DNA of 5,198 nucleotides from Chitinophagaceae bacterium (lineage in GTDB: Bacteria > Bacteroidota > Bacteroidia > Chitinophagales > Chitinophagaceae), in the NCBI GenBank assembly GCA_020846105.1, contig JADLEN010000209.1, positions 1 through 5,198 on the forward strand, written 5' to 3'. How positions within the stretch are numbered: position 1 is the stretch's first letter; each line of letters begins with the position of its first letter. Of this stretch, positions 1-5,198 are shown in pieces. Position numbers and translations under genes: made by a program. Below the pieces are notes generated by a model. The model searched no databases. It was not told the DNA's origin and saw nothing but the letters and a program-made list of their open reading frames with translations.

Positions 1-993
1 ATCCATATAGATAGCACCTCTTGGGCACCATTGACACCAAGTACCAGTAGCTTCTTCAGCCAATATTTTTTTGGTAGGCTTAGTAGTATAGCCAGCAATG
101 TTTGTTCTCAAAGTATCATTTGAGGCCAATGCATCACCTGCAATTTCTACCCAAACTTTTACAGATGTGTTGGCTGCAGGAGCAGGCACAGTAGCTGTAA
201 AAGTGAAGTTAGCAGAACCCAATGAAAGTATTGGTGTAGCAGGCGTTTTAGTTTCCGTAACTACAGCACCAGTACCTACTTTATAATTTACTTTGTAAGA
301 GCTTATCATACTAGTGCCTTTATTAGACACCGAACCACCAATAGTAATTGCAGAACCTGTATTGTTGTAAGAAGCTAAAGAACCAGAAGCAGGAGTTACT
401 GTAGCCAATTGCATATCTGTGGATGCAGAAGCAACTTCAGTTTGTACATTGTCTATGCCTACAACACCTGCATTGGTAGCCGTGCTACGGAAACCGACAC
501 GAATGGACTGACCATTAAAGGCAGCAAGTGAAATTCTCTTTTTGGAAGTTGTAGCACTAGGAGCCGAAGCACCCAACTTAGTGGTAAAAGATGCGGCAGT
601 AGTACCACCGGTAGTAGATACCCAAACTTCAATGTTATCTGCTAGACCTGCTGGAGAATAGGGTTGGTTGTCATACCAAGCAATCAGCATATCTACGCTT
701 GTAACAGTAAATGTTGGGGTAACCAACCAACGATCGCAAGTGCCCGCAGGGGTAAATAGAGATGTGGTGATCATCACAGAATCGGTGGTAGTTACCGGCC
801 ATTTCATCCAAGCATTAGTAGCAAGACCTGAAACAATTGCTGTATTCAAGGCGCTACTGATAACTTTACCATCCACATTAATCATTGTCCAACCAGCAGG
901 GATGCCTGCAGCATTGAAATTTTGTAGTGCTAGCTGAGCTTTTGCCGAAGACATGGCAAGTAGCAAAGCTGGTGCGAGTAATAATTTTTTCAT
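1..993 (-). CDS. Secreted Omp28-family protein with choice-of-anchor-J domain (3' part missing)
   Basis: The reading frame is open from ATG at 993 to the left window edge (331 codons, no stop), so the C-terminus is missing. Residues 1-19 form a Sec signal peptide (MKKLLLAPALLL core, cleavage likely AKA|Q at 19/20). Residues about 22-186 resemble the choice-of-anchor-J / cleaved-adhesin beta-sandwich of Bacteroidota surface proteins: F/NAAGIPAGW near the start, DRWLVTP at 87-93, VGIDNVQ at 178-184. Residues about 190-305 look like an Ig/CARDB-like linker domain (AGDALASNDT). Residues 310-331 begin an Omp28/thioredoxin-like domain, ILAEEATGTWCQWCPRG, with cysteines C320 and C323 spaced as CxxC. 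Family knowledge suggests an exported or surface protein, often with a C-terminal type IX secretion sorting domain, which would lie outside the window. The substrate and redox activity are unknown. It is transcribed divergently from the riboswitch-receptor unit. Codons are Thr-, Ala- and Ser-rich, as is usual for such secreted proteins. A good TAnnTTTG promoter was not found for it. Confidence 0.88.
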   Translation of the reverse strand, partial: MKKLLLAPALLLAMSSAKAQLALQNFNAAGIPAGWTMINVDGKVISSALNTAIVSGLATNAWMKWPVTTTDSVMITTSLFTPAGTCDRWLVTPTFTVTSVDMLIAWYDNQPYSPAGLADNIEVWVSTTGGTTAASFTTKLGASAPSATTSKKRISLAAFNGQSIRVGFRSTATNAGVVGIDNVQTEVASASTDMQLATVTPASGSLASYNNTGSAITIGGSVSNKGTSMISSYKVNYKVGTGAVVTETKTPATPILSLGSANFTFTATVPAPAANTSVKVWVEIAGDALASNDTLRTNIAGYTTKPTKKILAEEATGTWCQWCPRGAIYMD

Positions 994-1050
994 TTTTAAA
1001 TAATTTTAGACTTGCAATTTAGTAAAAAACTTTCAACATCAGCATTTTTA

Positions 1051-1066
1051 AAAGTTGGCCAATTTT
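1051..1066. repeat. Imperfect palindrome around TTGGCCAA
   Basis: The segment AAAGTTGGCCAATTTT is symmetric except for one G/T position on each side of the perfect 8-bp core TTGGCCAA (1055-1062). It ends two bases before the predicted -33 element of the receptor promoter, in the divergent intergenic region. It could be an operator for either flanking gene, but a single copy in AT-rich DNA may be chance. Confidence 0.25.
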
Positions 1067-1068
1067 AT

Positions 1069-1099
1069 TTTGACGGGCAAAATCTATCCCATACTTTTG
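1069..1099 (+). promoter_or_regulatory. Bacteroidota-type promoter for the riboswitch-receptor transcript
   Basis: A -33 element TTTG (1069-1072) and a -7 element TACTTTTG (1092-1099, exact match to TAnnTTTG) are separated by 19 bases, the spacing expected of the primary sigma factor promoters of Bacteroides and relatives. Transcription would start near 1104-1107, leaving about 15 nt, including a run of eight T (1111-1118), before the TPP aptamer. The position directly ahead of a riboswitch leader supports the call. Confidence 0.7.
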
Positions 1100-1120
1100 C
1101 CGCGCAAGAATTTTTTTTGC

Positions 1121-1187
1121 ACGGGGTGCCCAATATACAGGCTGAGATTATACCCGCTGAACCTCGAACGGATAATGCCGTTTAGGA
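1121..1187 (+). promoter_or_regulatory. TPP (thiamin pyrophosphate, THI-box) riboswitch aptamer
   Basis: The conserved core of the TPP riboswitch is readable in order: CGGGGTGCC at 1122-1130, the pyrimidine-sensing CTGAGA at 1142-1147, TACCCG at 1151-1156, GAACCT at 1159-1164, and GGATAATGCC at 1170-1179. Helices fit the family fold: P2 is CGGG (1122-1125) with CCCG (1153-1156); P3 is GCC (1128-1130) with GGC (1140-1142); P4 is CCT (1162-1164) with AGG (1184-1186); P5 is AACGG (1167-1171) with CCGTT (1178-1182). P3 is only three base pairs with a nine-base loop. No convincing P1 closing helix is visible next to the core. Family knowledge: the RNA binds TPP and normally lowers expression of thiamin synthesis or transport genes when TPP is plentiful. 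The downstream gene, a TonB-dependent receptor, fits that role. Confidence 0.95.
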
Positions 1188-1266
1188 ATCCATAAGTGAG
1201 CTGAAACTCGCTGTGCATTAGCGCCTCGTTATATTTTATTGTTTACAAAAAAGCAACTAAGCGCCA
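1188..1266 (+). promoter_or_regulatory. Riboswitch expression platform / receptor 5' leader
   Basis: The 79 nt between aptamer and start codon can form two adjacent small hairpins: AGTGAG/CTCGCT (1195-1200 with 1207-1212, loop of six) and GTGC/GCGC (1213-1216 with 1221-1224, loop ATTA). A competing 9-bp pairing joins 1221-1229 (GCGCCTCGT) to 1121-1129 (ACGGGGTGC), which would dismantle P2 and P3 of the aptamer. After 1229 the RNA is U- and A-rich, but no strong stem sits directly before a U-run, so a classical terminator is not evident. Control at translation is as likely as attenuation. There is no purine-rich Shine-Dalgarno site; the region before the ATG is A-rich (1245-1255), as often seen in this phylum. 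The mechanism is inference. Confidence 0.5.
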
Positions 1267-3486
1267 ATGACTTTCCCAAAAATTACCGCCTGCATGCTCG
1301 GCTTATTTGCCAGCAGCAATGTATTTGCCCAAGAAATGGACAGTACAGAAATCACCCCCAAAATCCCCCAAACGCTAAAAGCTATCGAAGTACGTTCTCT
1401 GCGTACGGATGCTCGAAGCCCATTTAGCAAAACCAATATCAGTAGAAAAGAAATTGAAGTGCAGAATCTGGGTCAGGACCTACCCATACTCTTACAAATG
1501 ACCCCATCGGCAGTGAGTAGCTCTGATGGTGGTGCTGGCGTAGGCTATACGGCTTTGCGCGTGCGCGGCACGGATGGTACGCGTATCAATGTAACACTTA
1601 ATGGCGTACCCGTAAATGATGCAGAATCTCAGGGTACATTTTTTGTCAACCTGCCAGATTTGGCATCTAGCACCAGTAGTATTCAACTGCAACGTGGGGT
1701 AGGCGCGTCTACCAATGGTGGGGCAGCATTTGGCGCTACCATGAGTATTAGCAACATGGAACAAAGTGATGAAGCAAGTGCATCCTTCAATATGAGTGCA
1801 GGAAGTTTCAACACCCAAAAATACACGCTACGTGCAGGTACGGGTTTGCTACAAAGCGGTTGGAAATTTGACGTCCGTTTGTCTCAAATATCTTCTGACG
1901 GCTACATTCAGCGATCTGCTAGCATGCTCAAAGCTGCGCAAATAATAGGTAGCTGGCAAATACAAGAACAAACCAAGTTTCGATTTCAGGTACTTACAGG
2001 TGCCGAAAAAACAGGACAAGCTTGGAATGGAGTCTCGCAAGACTCACTAAGCAGCAACCGAAGATTCAACGAGCTGGGCCAAAAAGCAGATGGTAGCTTC
2101 TACGACAACCAAACAGACAATTATACCCAAACCTATTACCAAGCTTTCATTGACCATAATTTTAATAAAAATTGGAGTGGCAATGTAGGCGTTTTTCTTA
2201 CCCGAGGCAAAGGCTTTTATGAGGAATATCGCCTGTCAGAAAAACTCAAAAATTATGGTTTGCCAAGCTTTATCACCCCTGCTGGCGATACCTTTGCCCA
2301 AACAGATATGGTGCGCCAACTGTGGCTAGATAATTATTACTATGGCGGATTGTACGGCTTGCAATATGCCAAAAACAAAATGCAGATTAATATTGGCGGC
2401 TCTATTGCCCAATACAGTGGCCTACATTATGGCTATGTAAAATGGGCGCAATACGGCGTGCCTGCCGACCACAATTGGTACAAGAATGACGCCATGAAAA
2501 ACGACTACAACCAATATGTAAAAGTGCAGTACAATGCCACCAAAAAACTAAGCATCTATGGCGACGCACAACTACGAATAGTAAGCTATTTTATGAATGG
2601 TTTTAGAAAAACCCCAACCATAAATCCCGCAGTAAATTATACCTTTTTCAACCCAAAATTTGGCGCCAACTATATGCTCCAAGACCAGCGCCACCACCAA
2701 GAAAGGCTTTACGCCTCCATAGCTATAGCCCACAAAGAGCCCAACAGAAACGACTTTGAGGCTTCTCCAAATCAGCTGCCCAAACCAGAGCAACTCATAA
2801 ATGTAGAAGCTGGCTATGAGATAACAAAGAAAAAATGGAATGCATTGGCTAATTTTTATTTGATGAATTACAATAACCAATTAGTGCTCAATGGGCAAAT
2901 AAATGATGTGGGCGCATACACCAGAATCAACGTACCTAAAAGTTATCGTGCAGGTATAGAATTGTCGGCCACAGGACAGGCCAGCAAATGGCTGAGCATT
3001 ACAGGCAACGTAGCTTTTGCGCAAAACAAAATCAAGAGCTTTGCCGAGTATATAGACGATTATGATAACGGTGGACAACAGGTGGTACAACATCGCAATA
3101 CCAATATTGCCTTCTCGCCAAATATGATAGCCGCTGCTGATTTCGGATTTCAACCATTTTTACATTTCCGATACAAGAATTTGCGCCAGCTTCAAATCAA
3201 TTTATTGGCGAAGCATGTAGGCCGCCAATACCTAGACAATACGAGCAACAAAAACAGAAGCATAGGCGACTACAGTCTGTTAGACCTTCGTGCGCACTAC
3301 AGCATTAAAATCAAAGAACAATCAGAAATTACATTCACCTTTGCAATGTACAATGCACTCAACAGATTGTACGAAAATAATGGCTACAACTACAGCTACA
3401 TCAGCGGTGGCGCTACCACAGTAAGCAACTATTATTACCCCCAAGCAGGCCGCTATTTCTTGGCAGGCATAGGATTGAAATTTTAA
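1267..3486 (+). CDS. TonB-dependent outer-membrane receptor, predicted thiamin (or precursor) importer
   Basis: This is a complete gene of 739 residues. An in-frame TAA at 1258 fixes the start at 1267 (M10 is the only nearby alternative). Residues 1-21 are a signal peptide (cleavage VFA|Q). A TonB-box-like segment, LKAIEVR, lies at 37-43. The plug domain spans about 45-165, with LRVRGTDGTRINVTLNGVPVND at 97-118 split by typical plug turns, FFVNLPDLASS at 125-135 and IQLQRGVGASTNG at 139-151. The remaining residues form the beta-barrel, with motifs common to Bacteroidota receptors (EKTGQAWNGV at 247-256, RGKGFYEEYR at 313-322) and the terminal aromatic strand AGIGLKF. There is no N-terminal carboxypeptidase-like domain and no SusD partner nearby, unlike glycan importers. 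The family moves ligands through the outer membrane using ExbBD-TonB energy. Substrate assignment rests on the TPP riboswitch in its leader; thiamin, thiamin phosphates or hydroxymethylpyrimidine are all possible. The gene appears monocistronic, since a terminator follows 23 nt downstream. Confidence 0.95.
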   Translation: MTFPKITACMLGLFASSNVFAQEMDSTEITPKIPQTLKAIEVRSLRTDARSPFSKTNISRKEIEVQNLGQDLPILLQMTPSAVSSSDGGAGVGYTALRVRGTDGTRINVTLNGVPVNDAESQGTFFVNLPDLASSTSSIQLQRGVGASTNGGAAFGATMSISNMEQSDEASASFNMSAGSFNTQKYTLRAGTGLLQSGWKFDVRLSQISSDGYIQRSASMLKAAQIIGSWQIQEQTKFRFQVLTGAEKTGQAWNGVSQDSLSSNRRFNELGQKADGSFYDNQTDNYTQTYYQAFIDHNFNKNWSGNVGVFLTRGKGFYEEYRLSEKLKNYGLPSFITPAGDTFAQTDMVRQLWLDNYYYGGLYGLQYAKNKMQINIGGSIAQYSGLHYGYVKWAQYGVPADHNWYKNDAMKNDYNQYVKVQYNATKKLSIYGDAQLRIVSYFMNGFRKTPTINPAVNYTFFNPKFGANYMLQDQRHHQERLYASIAIAHKEPNRNDFEASPNQLPKPEQLINVEAGYEITKKKWNALANFYLMNYNNQLVLNGQINDVGAYTRINVPKSYRAGIELSATGQASKWLSITGNVAFAQNKIKSFAEYIDDYDNGGQQVVQHRNTNIAFSPNMIAAADFGFQPFLHFRYKNLRQLQINLLAKHVGRQYLDNTSNKNRSIGDYSLLDLRAHYSIKIKEQSEITFTFAMYNALNRLYENNGYNYSYISGGATTVSNYYYPQAGRYFLAGIGLKF

Positions 3487-3509
3487 TTAAAAAGTACCAA
3501 ACAATTTTT

Positions 3510-3552
3510 AAAATAGCCATTCTTGAATATTCAAGAATGGCTATTTTTCTTT
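3510..3552 (+). terminator. Rho-independent terminator of the receptor gene
   Basis: Positions 3510-3547 form a perfect 38-bp palindrome (arm AAAATAGCCATTCTTGA, centre AATATT region) that folds into a stem of about 17 bp. Its 3' arm runs into TTTTTCTTT (3544-3552). It lies 23 nt after the receptor stop codon and before the next gene on the same strand, as expected of an intrinsic terminator. Because the palindrome is flanked by A on the left and T on the right, it could work in both directions. Confidence 0.85.
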
Positions 3553-3583
3553 ACAAAAATTTTTGATGCATTTTTGTAAAGAA
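3547..3583. repeat. 14-bp inverted repeat just before the phosphatase gene
   Basis: The arm TTCTTTACAAAAAT (3547-3560) is exactly complementary to ATTTTTGTAAAGAA (3570-3583), with a 9-base spacer. It starts in the T-tract of the preceding terminator and ends 14 nt before the ATG at 3598. No T-run follows it on the plus strand, so it is not an obvious second terminator. It might be a leader hairpin, an operator, or the remnant of a processing site. No clear TAnnTTTG promoter was found for the phosphatase gene in this gap. Confidence 0.6.
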
Positions 3584-3597
3584 TCGAATTTAAAGCG

Positions 3598-4056
3598 ATG
3601 AAAATTTTAATGGTATGCCTTGGCAATATTTGCCGCTCACCAATAGCAGAGGGTGTTTTACGAAAACTTGCTCACGATGCGGGTAAAGATTGGCAAATAG
3701 ATTCTGCTGGCACCAATGGTTTACACGTGGGCGAAGCACCGCATCGCTCTTCTCAAAAAATATGCAAGCAACATGGCATTGACATTTGCAAGCAAAAAGC
3801 CAAACGCTTTACGATAAAAGATTTCGAACAGTATGATATTATTTATGCGCTAGCTAGCGATGTGTATGAAGATATTGCGGCAATAGCGAAGAATGATGCA
3901 CAAATGACAAAAGTGAAATTATTTTTGAATGAGCTAGAGGAAGGCAGCAATGCATCTGTACCCGACCCTTGGTATGGTGGCGAGGAAGGATACTTGCCAG
4001 TTTATTTGCTAATAGAACAAACTTGTAAGAAAATTGTAGCGAAACATCGAGCATAA
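3598..4056 (+). CDS. Low-molecular-weight protein tyrosine phosphatase
   Basis: This is a complete cytosolic protein of 152 residues, the usual family length, with no signal peptide or membrane segment. The phosphate-binding loop CLGNICRS is at residues 7-14, with nucleophile C7, C12 as the second loop cysteine, and phosphate-binding R13. The general-acid loop DPWYGG starts at D123. IDSAGTNG at 34-41 is also characteristic. The family hydrolyses phosphotyrosine through a cysteinyl-phosphate intermediate; in bacteria such enzymes often act on tyrosine kinases of polysaccharide export or on small phosphorylated substrates, but no kinase or capsule gene is visible here, so the target is unknown. 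The segment ALASDVYEDI (84-93) replaces the more usual MDxSN stretch. An in-frame stop at 3577 makes 3598 the first possible start. Arsenate reductase is a relative, but the DPWYG acid loop argues for a phosphatase. hisS follows 49 nt downstream. Confidence 0.93.
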   Translation: MKILMVCLGNICRSPIAEGVLRKLAHDAGKDWQIDSAGTNGLHVGEAPHRSSQKICKQHGIDICKQKAKRFTIKDFEQYDIIYALASDVYEDIAAIAKNDAQMTKVKLFLNELEEGSNASVPDPWYGGEEGYLPVYLLIEQTCKKIVAKHRA

Positions 4057-4072
4057 AATTGCAAGTGCAATT
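4057..4072. repeat. Small inverted repeat after the phosphatase stop codon
   Basis: AATTGC (4057-4062) pairs with GCAATT (4067-4072) around a four-base loop AAGT, immediately after the TAA at 4054-4056. The stem is only six pairs, mostly A-T, and is followed by ATTTCT rather than a good T-run. It may be a weak terminator or simply an AT-rich chance repeat. Confidence 0.3.
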
Positions 4073-4092
4073 ATTTCTAAATCATTAAGCAT

Positions 4093-4100
4093 TAATTTTG
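4093..4100 (+). promoter_or_regulatory. hisS: Probable -7 element of the hisS promoter
   Basis: TAATTTTG matches TAnnTTTG exactly and ends five bases before the hisS ATG. If used in the usual way, transcription would begin about 2-3 nt ahead of, or at, the start codon, giving an almost leaderless mRNA. No TTTG is found 19-21 bases upstream, so the -33 element is poor or absent, which lowers confidence. Confidence 0.5.
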
Positions 4101-4105
4101 CGCCC

Positions 4106-5198
4106 ATGTCCAAACCATCAGTACCCCAAGGCACCCGCGACCTATCGCCAGAAGTAGTGCGCAAGCGCCAATACCTACTTAATACACTCCGCAATATTTT
4201 TGAAAATTGTGGTTTCCAGCCCATCGAAACACCGAGCATGGAAAACCTTAACACACTTATGGGCAAGTATGGAGAAGAAGGTGACCGACTGATTTTTAAA
4301 ATACTAAATAACGGACTCAACGACCCCAATAAGCACGACAAAACCCGCACTGCATTAGAAAATGTATTGCAGGGGAGAAACGATGCAAACCTTACTGAGC
4401 GTGCTTTGCGCTACGACCTTACGATACCCTTTGCGCGCTATGTGGTAATGCACCAAAACGAATTGAGCTTTCCGTTTCGGCGCTACCAAATGCAACCAGT
4501 GTGGCGTGCCGACCGCCCACAAAAAGGCCGTTACCGCGAGTTTTGGCAATGCGACTGCGACATAGTAGGTAGCAATTCGCTTATCAACGAAGCCGAACTT
4601 TTATACATTTATCGCGAAGCATTTTTTCAATTGGCCATTCCAAGTATTGTCGTAAGAGTCAATAGTCGTAAGGTGCTCACAGGTATCGCGCAGTATTGCA
4701 ACGCAGCAGATAAGCTAGTAGATATAACTACAGCAATATACAAGCTAGACAAAGTAGGTATGGATGGGGTGCAAAAAGAATTGAATGAAAGAGGACTAAG
4801 CAATGAACAAATTGAAGATGTATTAAGGTTGATCAATATCATCGAATTAGACAACTTAGAAAATGAATTTGCCCAGAAAAACATTACAGAAGGACTAGCT
4901 GGAATTGGAGAACTACGCCACACACTTGCCTACCACCAAAGTCTTGCCAAAAACGAATGGACTAATTCTAAAATAAAAATTGATTTTACGTTAGCGCGTG
5001 GCCTTAGCTATTACACGGGCATTATTGTAGAAGTAAATTGTAATGACGAGCAAGTAAAAATGGGCAGCATAGGTGGTGGTGGCCGCTACGACGACCTTAC
5101 AGGCCTTTTCGGTTTGAAAAACTTGTCGGGTGTGGGTGTGTCTTTTGGTATCGACAGGATATATGATGTGATGGAGCAATTAAGCCTTTTCCCTACCG
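4106..5198 (+). CDS. hisS: Histidyl-tRNA synthetase (3' part missing)
   Basis: The window holds the first 364 codons plus one base; the gene runs past the right edge, losing the end of the catalytic core and the anticodon-binding domain. This class II synthetase joins histidine to tRNA-His using ATP in the cytosol. Visible landmarks: PQGTRDLSP at 7-15 at the N-terminus of motif 1; RALRYDLTIPFARYV at 99-113; motif 2 VWRADRPQKGRYREFWQCD at 132-150, where R134 corresponds to the ATP-contacting arginine of the family; the HisA histidine-binding motif LARGLSYYTG at 297-305 plus neighbours, with catalytic R298; the glycine-rich GGGGRYDDL at 323-331; and motif 3 VGVSFGIDRI at 343-352 with R351. The HisA motif has serine at 301, where many relatives have Asp or Asn. 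The extended spacing between motifs 1 and 2 fits the longer eukaryote-like HisRS group found in Bacteroidota. The start at 4106 is preferred because GTRD follows at the normal distance and a -7 element lies just upstream. Confidence 0.96.
   Translation, partial: MSKPSVPQGTRDLSPEVVRKRQYLLNTLRNIFENCGFQPIETPSMENLNTLMGKYGEEGDRLIFKILNNGLNDPNKHDKTRTALENVLQGRNDANLTERALRYDLTIPFARYVVMHQNELSFPFRRYQMQPVWRADRPQKGRYREFWQCDCDIVGSNSLINEAELLYIYREAFFQLAIPSIVVRVNSRKVLTGIAQYCNAADKLVDITTAIYKLDKVGMDGVQKELNERGLSNEQIEDVLRLINIIELDNLENEFAQKNITEGLAGIGELRHTLAYHQSLAKNEWTNSKIKIDFTLARGLSYYTGIIVEVNCNDEQVKMGSIGGGGRYDDLTGLFGLKNLSGVGVSFGIDRIYDVMEQLSLFPT

Noticed and set aside
98..937. Plus-strand open frames at 98-286 and 668-937
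   Set aside because: They are antisense to the Omp28-like gene, whose 331-codon frame has a signal peptide and recognisable domains; the plus-strand translations are low-complexity Val/Ala/Thr shadows of it.
1014..1021. Degenerate -7 element TAAATTGC on the minus strand for the Omp28-like gene
   Set aside because: It lacks one T of TAnnTTTG and no TTG lies at 19-21 bases upstream; the nearest candidate is only 12 bases away.
1095..1118. Terminator-like motif: stem TTTTGC/GCAAGA followed by eight T residues
   Set aside because: The 5' arm overlaps the -7 element TACTTTTG, so it would not be in the transcript made from the predicted promoter, and no gene on the plus strand lies upstream in the window that needs terminating. 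The stem is short with only two G-C pairs.
1239..1427. Possible 62-residue plus-strand reading frame overlapping the receptor start
   Set aside because: It overlaps the receptor signal peptide and plug in another frame, has no recognisable protein features, and begins within the riboswitch leader; the receptor frame has clear family motifs.
3598..4056. Arsenate reductase as the identity of the phosphatase-like protein
   Set aside because: The protein has the CLGNICRS loop together with the DPWYGG acid loop of tyrosine phosphatases and no arsenic resistance genes nearby.
4056..4066. 11-mer AAATTGCAAGT shared, in inverted orientation, with 1010-1020
   Set aside because: Two copies of an AT-rich 11-mer in 5 kb intergenic-biased sequence are compatible with chance, and the two sites have different contexts (a gene leader and the end of a gene).
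1492..5179. Multiple minus-strand open frames of 62-113 codons under the receptor, phosphatase and hisS genes
   Set aside because: All lie opposite strongly recognised coding sequences, show no domain features and lack promoter-like elements.

Overview
The window looks like a chromosomal segment of a member of the Bacteroidota, probably a Chitinophagia-like lineage. The evidence is a secreted Omp28-type multidomain protein, a TonB-dependent receptor with Bacteroidota-style barrel motifs, promoters of the TTTG / TAnnTTTG class, no recognisable Shine-Dalgarno sequences, and a long, eukaryote-like histidyl-tRNA synthetase. The phylum call is well supported; the class is inference.

Layout. Positions 1-993 (minus strand) hold the first 331 codons of a secreted protein: a signal peptide, a choice-of-anchor-J/adhesin-like beta domain, an Ig/CARDB-like domain, and the start of an Omp28 thioredoxin-like domain with a WCQWC motif at the window edge. 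Positions 994-1266 are a divergent intergenic region with a Bacteroidota-type promoter (1069-1099) and a clear thiamin pyrophosphate (TPP, THI-box) riboswitch aptamer (about 1121-1187), followed by an 80-nt expression platform. Positions 1267-3486 (plus) encode a complete 739-residue TonB-dependent outer-membrane receptor. Positions 3487-3597 contain a perfect 38-bp palindrome followed by T residues (terminator) and a second inverted repeat. Positions 3598-4056 encode a complete low-molecular-weight protein tyrosine phosphatase. After 49 nt with a small inverted repeat and a -7 element lying almost on the start codon, hisS (histidyl-tRNA synthetase) begins at 4106 and runs off the right edge.

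How it fits together. The main functional unit is the riboswitch plus the receptor. A TPP aptamer in the leader of a single TonB-dependent receptor, closed by its own terminator, points to import of thiamin or a thiamin precursor across the outer membrane, switched down when intracellular TPP is high. This class of arrangement has been predicted and studied in other Bacteroidota, so it is not new in kind. The least described part here is the expression platform: a 9-bp segment downstream can pair with the 5' strands of aptamer helices P2 and P3. The secreted Omp28-like protein, the phosphatase and hisS show no sequence-level link to thiamin. I see no mobile element, CRISPR array or tRNA/rRNA gene.
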